NCBI GenBank assembly: GCA_964577195.1
Contig: CAZNYF010000036.1
Location: 1 to 19,167 of the forward strand
Source of the DNA: HyVt-560 sp964577195
Lineage (GTDB): Bacteria; Pseudomonadota; Gammaproteobacteria; UWMA-0217
Length of the DNA: 19,167 nt
Direction: 5' to 3'
The notes under the pieces are model-generated. The model made no database searches, was not told the origin of the DNA, and was given only the letters and a program-made list of their open reading frames with translations. Made by a program: the position numbers and the translations under genes. Each line of letters starts with the position of its first letter. Position 1 is the first letter of the stretch. Shown here piece after piece: positions 6,048 to 13,881 of this stretch.

Positions 6048-6902
6048 TCAAGTTTCTCGAAGCTTGTATGCCAGTAAAGTGTTTTTCATGAGGATAGCGA
6101 CCGTCATTGGGCCAACACCTCCGGGGACAGGGGTGATGTGTGCGGCACGCTCTTTAGCGGCAGCAAAATCGACATCTCCGACGAGTTTTCCATTGGCCAG
6201 TCGGTTGATGCCGACATCAATCACGGTTGCGCCTGGTTTGATCCATTCACCTTTTACAATTCCGGGCTTACCCACAGCAGCGACGAGAATATCCGCACGA
6301 CCAACTTGCTCTTCAAGGTCGTCGGTAAAGCGATGGCAAACGGTGGTGGTGGCGCCGGCCAGTAGAAACTCCATGCACATTGGGCGACCAACGTGATTGG
6401 ATGCGCCGACAATTACGGCATGTCGACCTTTATAGGGTTCACCAATCGCGTCTAATAGATGTATCACCCCATAAGGTGTGCATGGGCGCAGTACCGGCAT
6501 ACGTACCGCGAGCCTGCCGATGTTGTAGGGATGGAAGCCATCGACATCCTTATCGGGATGAATTCGCTCAATCACGGTTTCAGTGTCGATGTGCTCGGGT
6601 AGTGGCAGTTGAACCAAAATCCCGTCGATGGCGGGATCCTGGTTATATTGATCGATGATAGAGAGCAGTTTGTCTTGCGAGGTATTGGTCGGCAGGGTTT
6701 TGGATTCGGAATAAAATCCCACCTCATCGCAAGCACGTTTTTTATATCCAACATAGACTTGCGATGCTGGATCTTCGCCCACGAGAACTACGGCAATGCC
6801 TGGTGCGCGCCCGCCATTGCTGGTGAATTTGCCAACTTTGGCTTTAATTTCCTGACGAATTTTGGCGGCGATGGATTTACCATCTATCAGTGCTGCGGTC
6901 AT
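6048..6902 (-). CDS. folD: Bifunctional methylene-THF dehydrogenase / methenyl-THF cyclohydrolase
   Basis: FolD interconverts 5,10-methylene-, methenyl- and 10-formyl-tetrahydrofolate using NADP, supplying one-carbon units for purines and formyl-Met-tRNA. The 284 residues match the usual length. Y50 and K54 (QVYVGYKK) mark the active site. GILVQLPLPEHI, DVDGFHPYNIGRL, the nucleotide-binding VGASNHVGRPM and the C-terminal PVPGGVGPMTVAILMKNT are all present. The start ATG is at 6900-6902, with a weak ribosome site. It is divergent from the tRNA cluster, the neighbourhood found in Pseudomonas-type genomes. A plausible promoter lies 31-59 bp upstream. Confidence 0.97.
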   Translation of the reverse strand: MTAALIDGKSIAAKIRQEIKAKVGKFTSNGGRAPGIAVVLVGEDPASQVYVGYKKRACDEVGFYSESKTLPTNTSQDKLLSIIDQYNQDPAIDGILVQLPLPEHIDTETVIERIHPDKDVDGFHPYNIGRLAVRMPVLRPCTPYGVIHLLDAIGEPYKGRHAVIVGASNHVGRPMCMEFLLAGATTTVCHRFTDDLEEQVGRADILVAAVGKPGIVKGEWIKPGATVIDVGINRLANGKLVGDVDFAAAKERAAHITPVPGGVGPMTVAILMKNTLLAYKLRET

Positions 6903-6932
6903 AATGCTTTGAGGTGTTTCATCGAGCGTGGG

Positions 6933-6961
6933 ATAATCGCACGGCTGAACAGCTCGAACAA
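6933..6961 (-). promoter_or_regulatory. Candidate folD promoter
   Basis: Minus-strand -35 TTGTTC (6961-6956), 17-bp spacer, -10 GATTAT (6938-6933). It is a moderate match but is correctly placed, with a predicted leader of about 25 nt. Confidence 0.4.
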
Positions 6962-6976
6962 ACTGGATTTTCCCAA

Positions 6977-7012
6977 TTGACGCGCTGTATGGGGGTGGGT
7001 ATCATGCCGCCC
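6977..7012 (+). promoter_or_regulatory. Promoter of the tRNA cluster with GC-rich discriminator
   Basis: -35 TTGACG (6977-6982), 17-bp spacer, -10 TATCAT (7000-7005), followed by the GC-only stretch GCCGCCC (7006-7012). A GC-rich discriminator is the hallmark of stringently controlled stable-RNA promoters (ppGpp-repressed). Transcription should begin about 8 bases before tRNA-Pro. Confidence 0.75.
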
Positions 7013-7020
7013 TTGCACTT

Positions 7021-7097
7021 CGGGGTGTAGCGCAGCTTGGTAGCGCATCTGCTTTGGGAGCAGAGGGTCGGGAGTTCGAATCTCTCCACCCCGACCA
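7021..7097 (+). tRNA. tRNA-Pro(TGG)
   Basis: A 77-nt cloverleaf. The acceptor CGGGGTG pairs with CACCCCG, followed by discriminator A and an encoded CCA. The anticodon stem TCTGC/GCAGA encloses TTTGGGA, giving anticodon TGG. The T arm carries GTTCGAATC. It is followed by a T-run before the 86-bp gap to tRNA-Arg. Confidence 0.97.
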
Positions 7098-7183
7098 TTT
7101 TTTTGGCTAATGTAGTCTTAAATGGTGTAAGAACAGAAGCGTTTGTGGCCAGGATGGTCGTTGGTAGGACGCAGTTAATTTTT

Positions 7184-7260
7184 GCGCCCGTAGCTCAGCT
7201 GGATAGAGCAACGGCCTTCTAAGCCGTAGGTCGCAGGTTCGAATCCTGCCGGGCGCGCCA
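7184..7260 (+). tRNA. tRNA-Arg(TCT)
   Basis: A 77-nt cloverleaf. The acceptor GCGCCCG pairs with CGGGCGC, followed by discriminator G and CCA. The anticodon loop CTTCTAA gives TCT (reads AGA/AGG). It is seven bases from tRNA-His, so the two are certainly in one precursor. Confidence 0.97.
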
Positions 7261-7267
7261 TATTATG

Positions 7268-7343
7268 GTGGATGTAGCTCAGTTGGTAGAGCCCCGGATT
7301 GTGATTCCGGTGGTCGTGGGTTCGAGCCCCATCATCCACCCCA
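7268..7343 (+). tRNA. tRNA-His(GTG)
   Basis: A 76-nt cloverleaf. The acceptor GTGGATG pairs with CATCCAC, followed by discriminator C and encoded CCA. The anticodon loop TTGTGAT gives GTG. The base at 7267 is G and can serve as the extra G-1 that pairs with C73 and identifies histidine tRNA. Confidence 0.97.
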
Positions 7344-7429
7344 TTTTTTGATGACCCTGACTTTATGCGATGCTTACCGTTTGGTTTTCATCCTGAAGAT
7401 AGAGTTGTCGGTTTGTTTCGATAGTTCAT

Positions 7430-7514
<85 letters not shown>

Positions 7515-7554
7515 TTTTTTTGAGTCTAGAGAACCCGCAGGATAAATCCTCGGT

Positions 7555-7571
7555 ATTCTTGATAGAGGAAT
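7555..7571 (+). promoter_or_regulatory. Small hairpin covering the tig ribosome binding site
   Basis: ATTCTT (7555-7560) can pair with AGGAAT (7566-7571) around a 5-base loop, with one G-U pair. The right arm includes most of the AGAGGA Shine-Dalgarno for the ATG at 7576. A weak stem like this could melt with temperature, but it could also be chance. Confidence 0.3.
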
Positions 7572-7575
7572 AGTT

Positions 7576-8883
7576 ATGCAAGTTTCGGTTGAGTCGATCA
7601 GTAATCTTGAACGGAAGATGACCGTTCAATTACCCGCAGAGAAAATTGATAGCGAGGTTGAATCACGCATTCGTTCTATGGCTCCCAGAGTTCAAATTAA
7701 AGGGTTTCGACCTGGTAAAGTACCACTTAAAGTGGTTCGCCAGCAGTATGGCAAAGGTGTTTACCAGGAAGTGCTCGGCGAGCTGATGCAGTCTAGCTTC
7801 CAGGAAGCCGTAACGCAGGAGAAACTCCAACCAGCGGGTGCGCCGTCTATTGATGCGGGAAACCCCGAGCCGGGTGCAGAGCTGAAATACACTGCGACGT
7901 TTGAAATCTATCCTGAAATCGAAATTCAGGATCTAGCCGAAAAAGAAATTGCTCAGCTCGAAGTAAAAATCGAAGATGCTGATATCGACAAAATGATCGA
8001 CACCCTTCGCGAGCAGCATAAAGGCTGGAAAGAAGTCAAACGTGCAGCCAAAAAGGGTGATCAGGTCATTGTTGATTTTGAAGGCTTTATGGATGATGAA
8101 GCGTTTGAAGGCGGCAAGGCATCAAATGCACCCATTATTATCGGTCAAGGCGGCATGATTCCTGGCTTTGAAGAGCAGCTCACTGGCGTTAAAGGCGGTG
8201 ATGAAAAGACCTTGAACGTAACTTTCCCGGAAGGCTACGGTGCTAAAAATCTGGCTGGCAAGGAAGCACGTTTCGAGACCAAGGTTATCTCGGTCAGCGC
8301 CCCTGAGCTGCCTAAAGTCGACAAGGACTTTGTTGCCAAATTTGGTGTTGACGATGGTTCTGTTGACAAGTTTCGTGATGATGTGAAATCCAATATGTTG
8401 CGCGAAGGTAATCAGGCCATTCGTCAGCGAGTTAAAACCGAAGTGATGGATATTTTGTTGGCGGCTCATGCGGATGTGGAAGCACCCAAAGCGTTGGTCG
8501 GGCAGGAGATCGAAAACTTGCGCCAGCAGATGATGTCGAATGCAGGTCAGAGTGATGCCAGCATGTTCCCTGATGATTTGTTTGAGGCTGACGGTAAAAA
8601 ACGCGTACTACTTGGCCTGATCGTCGGTAAAATCATTCGTGATAACGATATCAAACTGGATAGTGATCGTGTCGATGTTACGCTCGACGAGTTGGCATCC
8701 ACCTATGAAGATCCCGAGCAATTTAGACAATACTATCGCTCCAGCAAAGAACGTCTGGCAACGATTGAAGCGATGGTGATCGAAGAGCAGGTTGTAGACT
8801 GGATTAAATCAAAAGCGGATGTCAGCACCAAGGAAATTGGTTTCGATGAGCTGATGAATACAGACAATAAGGAGGAAGGATAA
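7576..8883 (+). CDS. tig: Trigger factor, ribosome-bound chaperone and prolyl isomerase
   Basis: Trigger factor sits at the ribosome exit tunnel (on L23) and shields nascent chains. The 435 residues match the family. The ribosome-binding signature GFRPGKVP is at 43-50, the FKBP-type PPIase domain spans about 155-245 (VIVDFEGFMDDEAFEGG, MIPGFEEQL, FPEGYG), and the rest is the helical C-terminal substrate cradle. The start ATG has AGAGGA 6 bases upstream. The stop TAA overlaps the clpP ATG by one base, so tig and clpP are translationally coupled. This is the expected order tig-clpP-clpX-lon, which joins folding and proteolysis of nascent or damaged proteins. Confidence 0.97.
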   Translation: MQVSVESISNLERKMTVQLPAEKIDSEVESRIRSMAPRVQIKGFRPGKVPLKVVRQQYGKGVYQEVLGELMQSSFQEAVTQEKLQPAGAPSIDAGNPEPGAELKYTATFEIYPEIEIQDLAEKEIAQLEVKIEDADIDKMIDTLREQHKGWKEVKRAAKKGDQVIVDFEGFMDDEAFEGGKASNAPIIIGQGGMIPGFEEQLTGVKGGDEKTLNVTFPEGYGAKNLAGKEARFETKVISVSAPELPKVDKDFVAKFGVDDGSVDKFRDDVKSNMLREGNQAIRQRVKTEVMDILLAAHADVEAPKALVGQEIENLRQQMMSNAGQSDASMFPDDLFEADGKKRVLLGLIVGKIIRDNDIKLDSDRVDVTLDELASTYEDPEQFRQYYRSSKERLATIEAMVIEEQVVDWIKSKADVSTKEIGFDELMNTDNKEEG

Positions 8884-9536
8884 TGGGTTGGAATAATGGG
8901 TTGAATACTCCGGCAGCAGAAGTGAGAGCATCTGGTCTGGTGCCAATGGTGGTTGAGCAGACTTCACGTGGCGAACGTGCTTACGATATTTATTCGCGCT
9001 TACTGAAAGAGCGTGTCATTTTTATCGTCGGTGCAATTGAGGACCACATGGCAAACCTGATCGTCGCGCAATTACTTTTTCTCGAGTCAGAAAATCCCGA
9101 TAAAGATATCCATCTGTATATTAATTCCCCCGGCGGTTCTGTGACTGCGGGTATGGCTATTTATGACACCATGCAGTTCATTCGTCCCGATGTGAGTACG
9201 TTGTGCATTGGGCAAGCCGCCAGTATGGGTGCTGTATTGCTCACCGGTGGAGCCAAAGGCAAGCGTTTTGCGCTCCCTTATTCTCGTGTGATGATTCACC
9301 AGCCGTTGGGTGGGTTTCAGGGGCAGGCGACAGATATTGATATTCACGCCAAAGAGATTTTGAAAATCCGCGATCAACTGAACGGTATTCTTGCCAAGCA
9401 CTCTGGTCAGGATATTGAGACGATTGGAAAGGATACCGAGCGTGACAATTTTCTCGGTAGTCAAGAAGCTGTCGATTATGGTTTGATCGACGAAGTGCTC
9501 AACGCCCGTCCTGAATCAGAATCAGAGAAAAAATAG
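8883..9536 (+). CDS. clpP: ATP-dependent Clp protease proteolytic subunit
   Basis: A serine peptidase that forms a 14-mer barrel and degrades proteins fed by ClpX or ClpA. The 217 residues include a short N-terminal propeptide before LVPMVVEQTSRGERAYDIYS. The catalytic triad is S114 (QAASMGA), H139 (VMIHQP) and D188 (TERDNFL), each three positions beyond the E. coli numbering. NSPGGSVTAGMAIYDTM is the oxyanion and handle region. The start ATG shares a base with the tig stop and has AGGAGG 7 bases before it. clpX follows after 192 bp, so it may have its own promoter. Confidence 0.98.
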   Translation: MGWNNGLNTPAAEVRASGLVPMVVEQTSRGERAYDIYSRLLKERVIFIVGAIEDHMANLIVAQLLFLESENPDKDIHLYINSPGGSVTAGMAIYDTMQFIRPDVSTLCIGQAASMGAVLLTGGAKGKRFALPYSRVMIHQPLGGFQGQATDIDIHAKEILKIRDQLNGILAKHSGQDIETIGKDTERDNFLGSQEAVDYGLIDEVLNARPESESEKK

Positions 9537-9728
9537 ACTCGTAAGTAGAATTGCGGGAATTAGCTCCCATTCTATTCGTGGGAAGCCAATCCCTTGAATC
9601 CGTTGCTTGATTCCTGAGCAAAAAAACGGCAAGGTGATCAACGACTCGCGTCTCTTTTCAAGAACTCATCCAATAATGGGTCTGATCAATCAGGAGAGAT
9701 GGCGATTGAGGTCTAATTTCAGGATTTT
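9537..9728 (+). other. clpP-clpX intergenic region with alternative small hairpins
   Basis: TCCC at 9565-9568 can pair either with GGGA at 9555-9558 or, as TCCCA, with TGGGA at 9579-9583. The two hairpins exclude one another. No T-run follows, so neither is a standard terminator. I found no confident promoter, and no match to a sigma-32 -10 box after CTTGAAT at about 9593. Confidence 0.3.
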
Positions 9729-9731
9729 TTG

Positions 9732-10997
9732 ATGAGCGATAAAAAAGGCGATAAAGACAACGGCAAACTCCTCTACTGTTCTTTTTGCGGCAAGAGTCAG
9801 CATGAAGTACGCAAACTAATTGCGGGTCCATCTGTATTTATTTGCGATGAATGCGTTGAACTTTGTAATGACATCATTCGGGAAGAAATTCAGGAACAGG
9901 CAGGTGAAGAGCATGATCATCTGCCCACTCCCAGAGATATCAATGCAAATCTGGATGACTTTGTCATCGGTCAGGAAAAAGCCAAAAAAGTCCTTTCTGT
10001 TGCGGTTTATAACCACTATAAGCGCAAAGAGTCGCGCAAGCGTAAAGATGATGTCGAGCTGGCAAAAAGTAACATCTTATTGATCGGCCCTACCGGTTCA
10101 GGCAAGACGCTGTTGGCAGAAACACTCGCAAGATTCTTGAACGTGCCTTTTACCATTGCGGATGCGACAACGTTGACTGAAGCAGGTTACGTTGGAGAAG
10201 ATGTTGAAAACATCATTCAAAAACTGCTGCAAAAATGCGACTACGATGTTGAAAAGGCGCAGACAGGTATCGTCTACATCGATGAAATTGACAAAATTTC
10301 ACGCAAATCAGATAACCCTTCAATCACTCGCGATGTTTCCGGTGAAGGTGTACAGCAAGCATTACTGAAACTGATCGAAGGCACTGTCGCATCGGTTCCC
10401 CCCCAAGGTGGTCGCAAACATCCCCAGCAAGAATTCTTGCAAGTTGATACCGGCAATATCTTGTTTATCTGTGGCGGTGCATTTGCCGGCATGGACAAAG
10501 TCATTCGAGATCGAACTGAAAAAGGCGGTATCGGTTTTTCAGCCGAAGTCAGAGGCGATGCTGAAGCCAAGTCAATTGGTGACTTGTTTGAAGAGCTTGA
10601 ACCAGAGGATTTGGTTAATTATGGGTTGATTCCTGAATTTGTCGGACGTTTGCCGGTTGTCGCGACTTTAAGCGAACTGGATCAAGGTGCGCTCGTGCAG
10701 ATTCTCACCGAACCTAAAAATGCCATTACCAAGCAATACAAGCGACTGTTTGAAATGGAAGACGTTGAGCTGGAGTTCAGAGACGATGCGCTGTCTGCGA
10801 TTGCACTCCAGGCAATGCATCGCAAAACCGGTGCTCGAGGCTTACGAACAATCCTTGAAAAAATCTTGCTGGATACCATGTACGACCTGCCCTCTAGCGA
10901 AGATATCACCAAAGTTGTGATCGACGAATCAGTTGTCAACGGCGATGCTCAGCCTTATATGATTTACGAAAACACTAAAAAAGCTGTCGCCGAATAA
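9732..10997 (+). CDS. clpX: ATP-dependent Clp protease ATP-binding subunit ClpX
   Basis: An AAA+ unfoldase that recognises tagged substrates (ssrA and others) and threads them into ClpP. The start is taken as ATG 9732 rather than the TTG one codon earlier; AGGA lies 7 bases upstream, giving 421 residues. The N-terminal zinc-binding domain has C16, C19, C38 and C41. Walker A is GPTGSGKT at 119-126, Walker B is IVYIDEIDKI, the RKH pore loop is in GGRKHPQ, and the IGF loop that docks into ClpP is in GGIGFSAEV. The C-terminal RKTGARGLRTILE sensor-2 block is intact. It is downstream of clpP in the conserved order, with a probable read-through or own promoter. Confidence 0.98.
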   Translation: MSDKKGDKDNGKLLYCSFCGKSQHEVRKLIAGPSVFICDECVELCNDIIREEIQEQAGEEHDHLPTPRDINANLDDFVIGQEKAKKVLSVAVYNHYKRKESRKRKDDVELAKSNILLIGPTGSGKTLLAETLARFLNVPFTIADATTLTEAGYVGEDVENIIQKLLQKCDYDVEKAQTGIVYIDEIDKISRKSDNPSITRDVSGEGVQQALLKLIEGTVASVPPQGGRKHPQQEFLQVDTGNILFICGGAFAGMDKVIRDRTEKGGIGFSAEVRGDAEAKSIGDLFEELEPEDLVNYGLIPEFVGRLPVVATLSELDQGALVQILTEPKNAITKQYKRLFEMEDVELEFRDDALSAIALQAMHRKTGARGLRTILEKILLDTMYDLPSSEDITKVVIDESVVNGDAQPYMIYENTKKAVAE

Positions 10998-11006
10998 GGT
11001 GTCATA

Positions 11007-11029
11007 GTTCCGCACATTCTGTGTGGAAC
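11007..11029 (+). terminator. Hairpin after clpX, possible weak terminator
   Basis: GTTCCGCACA (11007-11016) pairs with TGTGTGGAAC (11020-11029), 10 bp with one G-U and a 3-base loop, 9 bases after the clpX stop. No proper U tract follows. CACATTCTG (11013-11021) could instead pair with CAGAATGTG at 11066-11074, making a mutually exclusive structure. Confidence 0.45.
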
Positions 11030-11136
11030 AATCTGCTGTTATCATTGTTTATGTTTAGCTATATGCAGAATGTGTGCAGCTAATTTTCAATATTTTAAAA
11101 ATTCTCCAAAAAAAATGGCTAGTTTGCAGTCGTTCA

Positions 11137-11164
11137 CTTGAATTCTATAAATTTGACCACATTT
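11137..11164 (+). promoter_or_regulatory. Heat-shock (sigma-32) promoter of lon
   Basis: CTTGAAT (11137-11143) and CCACATTT (11157-11164), with 14 bases between CTTGAA and CCACAT. The RpoH consensus is CTTGAAA then CCCCATNT at 13-17 bases, so there is one mismatch in each box. lon is a classic heat-shock gene. The predicted start is near 11172. Confidence 0.7.
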
Positions 11165-11261
11165 TGACTGTAATCTTTGCCTAATTGACCTTTAACGAGT
11201 GCGATACGGGTAATTGGGTACATAGATCGTGTTTCAGAAACTCTGAGAGTGTTATTCTGAG

Positions 11262-11288
11262 TCATGAATTTATGACTTGAATTCATGA
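11262..11288 (+). repeat. Inverted repeat in the lon leader (9-bp arms)
   Basis: TCATGAATT (11262-11270) and AATTCATGA (11280-11288) are perfect inverted copies around a 9-base loop. It is AT-rich. It could be a protein-binding operator or an RNA hairpin. Confidence 0.5.
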
Positions 11289-11294
11289 GCTGGA

Positions 11295-11330
11295 GAAACT
11301 AATGATTGTAACTATCGAATCATTAGTTTC
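11295..11330 (+). repeat. Perfect 13-bp inverted repeat in the lon leader
   Basis: GAAACTAATGATT (11295-11307) and AATCATTAGTTTC (11318-11330) pair perfectly around a 10-base loop, ending 46 bases before the lon ATG. There is no U tract after it, so it is not a standard terminator. An operator or leader RNA element is more likely. Confidence 0.65.
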
Positions 11331-11376
11331 AATATCAGGGAACGTATCTCAACTCCCGTTGCAAACCGAGTGACTT

Positions 11377-13794
11377 ATGACAGATAAAACAATTGCTTCC
11401 GAAACCATCAAAGCCGTACCGGTTTTACCGCTGCGTGATGTAGTCGTCTATCCACACATGGTCATCCCATTATTTGTTGGTAGAGAGAAGTCCATTAAAG
11501 CGCTCGATGAAGCAATGGCGAACGACAAGCAGATCCTATTGGTCGCACAGACCAGTGCTGAAGTGGATGAGCCTGGCGCTGAAGAAATCTACCGGATTGG
11601 AACACTTTCCAATATTTTACAGCTGTTGAAACTGCCCGATGGCACTATAAAAGTGTTGGTGGAAGGTACGCAGCGCGCCAAGGTCATAGATCTCGCTGAC
11701 GGTGAGGATTTTTTCACTGCGCAAATTACGCTGATTGAATCTGATGTTTCTGAAGATGAACGCGAGCTGGAAGTACTCAGCAGAAGCGTTATCAGTCTGT
11801 TTGATCAATACGTCAAACTGAACAAGAAAGTACCCCCCGAAATTCTTACCTCACTTTCAGGTATCGATGATCCGGCGCGTCTGGCTGATACCATCGCTGC
11901 TCATATGGCGCTGAAGTTGGATGAAAAGCAGAAGGTACTGGAAATTGAAAGCATCCGCGATCGCTTGGAGCATATCGTTGGTCTGATTGAAGGCGAGATT
12001 GATATCCTGCAAGTGGAGAAACGAATTCGTGGCCGCGTTAAGCAGCAAATGGAGAAGAGCCAGCGCGAGTATTATCTGAATGAACAGATGAAAGCGATTC
12101 AGAAAGAATTGGGTGAGATTGAAGAAGCGCCCAACGAGAATGAAGAGCTGGCAAAGAAAATTGAAAAATCCGGTATGCCTAAGGAAGCCAAAGAGAAGGC
12201 AACCAACGAATTGAATAAATTGAAAATGATGTCACCGATGTCTGCGGAAGCCACAGTGGTACGCAATTACGTCGAATGGCTGACCAATGTGCCGTGGAAA
12301 AAGAAAACTCGCGTCACCAATGACCTCAACAAGGCCGAGCAGGTTCTTGATGAGGATCACTATGGTCTGGAGAAAGTGAAAGAGCGGATTCTTGAATATT
12401 TAGCGGTGCAACAGCGCGTCAAAAAACTCAAAGGTCCGATTCTTTGTTTGGTTGGTCCTCCGGGTGTGGGCAAAACCTCTTTGGGTCAGTCCATCGCTAG
12501 AGCGACCAATCGAAAGTACGTGAGGATGTCACTTGGTGGTGTTCGTGACGAGGCCGAGATTCGTGGTCATCGCCGAACTTATATTGGTGCATTGCCCGGT
12601 AAGATCATCCAGAACATGGCCAAAGTCGAAGTGAAAAACCCGCTTTTCCTGCTCGATGAAATCGACAAGATGGCAATGGATTTTCGTGGTGATCCTGCTT
12701 CTGCATTGCTGGAAGTACTCGACCCTGAGCAAAATGATTCGTTCGCTGATCACTATCTGGAAGTCGATTACGATTTGTCGGACACCATGTTCGTTGCAAC
12801 CTCCAACAGCATGAATATTCCGGGGCCACTACTGGATCGGATGGAAGTCATTCGTCTACCAGGTTATACCGAAGACGAAAAAACCAAAATCGCGATGAAT
12901 TACCTGCTACCCAAACAGCTTAAGAATAATGGTTTGGAAGATGGTGAGCTAACCATTAACGAAGGCGCGATTCGAGATATCATTCGCTACTATAGCCGTG
13001 AAGCTGGTGTGCGAAATCTGGAACGTGAGATTTCCAAGGTTGCGCGCAAAGTCGTGAAAGACCATCTGCTTAAGAAGAGTAAAAAGAAGACCAGTGTTAC
13101 GCCCAAGAATCTTGAGAAATATCTTGGTGTGAAGCAATTCCGCTATGGTTTGGCGGAAGAAGAAGATCAAGTGGGTCAGGTTACCGGATTGGCATGGACA
13201 GAAGTTGGTGGTGAGTTATTAACCATTGAAACAGCAACCATGCCGGGTAAGGGCGTGATTACGCGTACTGGCCAACTCGGTGACGTGATGAAAGAATCCA
13301 TCGAAGCTGCGCGTTCAGTGGTTCGCAGCCGTGCTGACACTCTGGGCATAGATCAAGAGTACTTTCAGAAACACGATATTCACATTCACGTTCCAGAAGG
13401 CGCAACACCCAAAGATGGCCCTAGTGCCGGCATTGGCATGTGTACCTCACTGGTTTCAGCGCTAACCGGGATTCCGGTTCGAGCGGATGTCGCTATGACA
13501 GGTGAAATCACCTTGCGTGGTGAAGTCCTGCCAATTGGTGGCTTAAAAGAAAAACTATTGGCTGCACATCGAGGCGGTATTACTACCGTCATCATTCCGG
13601 AACAGAACGAAAAAGATCTGGTTGAGATGCCGAAGAACATTATCTCGAAGATAGACATCATTCCGGTCCGCTGGATTGATAAAGTTCTGGAGATAGCGTT
13701 AACTCGATTGCCTGAGCCTTTGGTTGCCGATAAACCTAAAAAGCCAGTTAGCAAGTCCAAGCAAACAGAAAAAACCGGCGTTCAGCGACACTGA
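11377..13794 (+). CDS. lon: ATP-dependent protease Lon
   Basis: A hexameric AAA+ serine protease that removes misfolded and regulatory proteins. The 805 residues include an N-terminal LON substrate domain (about 12-205), a coiled-coil stretch (about 210-260), and the AAA+ module with Walker A GPPGVGKT at 360-367 and Walker B FLLDEIDK. The C-terminal protease domain has catalytic Ser683 (PKDGPSAGIGM) and Lys726 (GGLKEKLLAAHRGG). The C-terminus ends in a lysine-rich tail. The start ATG has a weak GAG 6 bases upstream. It follows clpX after a long leader region with a sigma-32-type promoter and ends at a strong terminator. The usual hupB neighbour is absent downstream. Confidence 0.98.
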   Translation: MTDKTIASETIKAVPVLPLRDVVVYPHMVIPLFVGREKSIKALDEAMANDKQILLVAQTSAEVDEPGAEEIYRIGTLSNILQLLKLPDGTIKVLVEGTQRAKVIDLADGEDFFTAQITLIESDVSEDERELEVLSRSVISLFDQYVKLNKKVPPEILTSLSGIDDPARLADTIAAHMALKLDEKQKVLEIESIRDRLEHIVGLIEGEIDILQVEKRIRGRVKQQMEKSQREYYLNEQMKAIQKELGEIEEAPNENEELAKKIEKSGMPKEAKEKATNELNKLKMMSPMSAEATVVRNYVEWLTNVPWKKKTRVTNDLNKAEQVLDEDHYGLEKVKERILEYLAVQQRVKKLKGPILCLVGPPGVGKTSLGQSIARATNRKYVRMSLGGVRDEAEIRGHRRTYIGALPGKIIQNMAKVEVKNPLFLLDEIDKMAMDFRGDPASALLEVLDPEQNDSFADHYLEVDYDLSDTMFVATSNSMNIPGPLLDRMEVIRLPGYTEDEKTKIAMNYLLPKQLKNNGLEDGELTINEGAIRDIIRYYSREAGVRNLEREISKVARKVVKDHLLKKSKKKTSVTPKNLEKYLGVKQFRYGLAEEEDQVGQVTGLAWTEVGGELLTIETATMPGKGVITRTGQLGDVMKESIEAARSVVRSRADTLGIDQEYFQKHDIHIHVPEGATPKDGPSAGIGMCTSLVSALTGIPVRADVAMTGEITLRGEVLPIGGLKEKLLAAHRGGITTVIIPEQNEKDLVEMPKNIISKIDIIPVRWIDKVLEIALTRLPEPLVADKPKKPVSKSKQTEKTGVQRH

Positions 13795-13818
13795 TTGTTA
13801 GTTTTTATGACTAAATCT

Positions 13819-13847
13819 ACAGGGCCAGTGGCCCTGTTTTTGTTTTT
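13819..13847 (+). terminator. Rho-independent terminator of lon
   Basis: ACAGGGCC (13819-13826) and GGCCCTGT (13830-13837) form a perfect 8-bp GC-rich stem with a 3-base loop, followed by TTTTGTTTTT. It lies 25 bases after the lon stop. Confidence 0.92.
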
Positions 13848-13881
13848 GCCGAATTAAAATAAAGCATTACTCAAGCCAAGC

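Larger units (their letters stand above)
10998..11376 (+). other. clpX-lon intergenic region, rich in inverted repeats
   Basis: There is no gene in these 379 bases. In order they contain a hairpin just after clpX, a word that can pair alternatively with part of that hairpin (11066-11074), a sigma-32-type promoter (11137-11164), and two inverted repeats in the predicted lon leader (11262-11288 and 11295-11330). The lon leader would be about 200 nt, long for this kind of gene. Confidence 0.6.

Noticed and set aside
7037..7222. Open frame across tRNA-Pro and tRNA-Arg
   Set aside because: It is read through two tRNA genes; it is a translation artefact.
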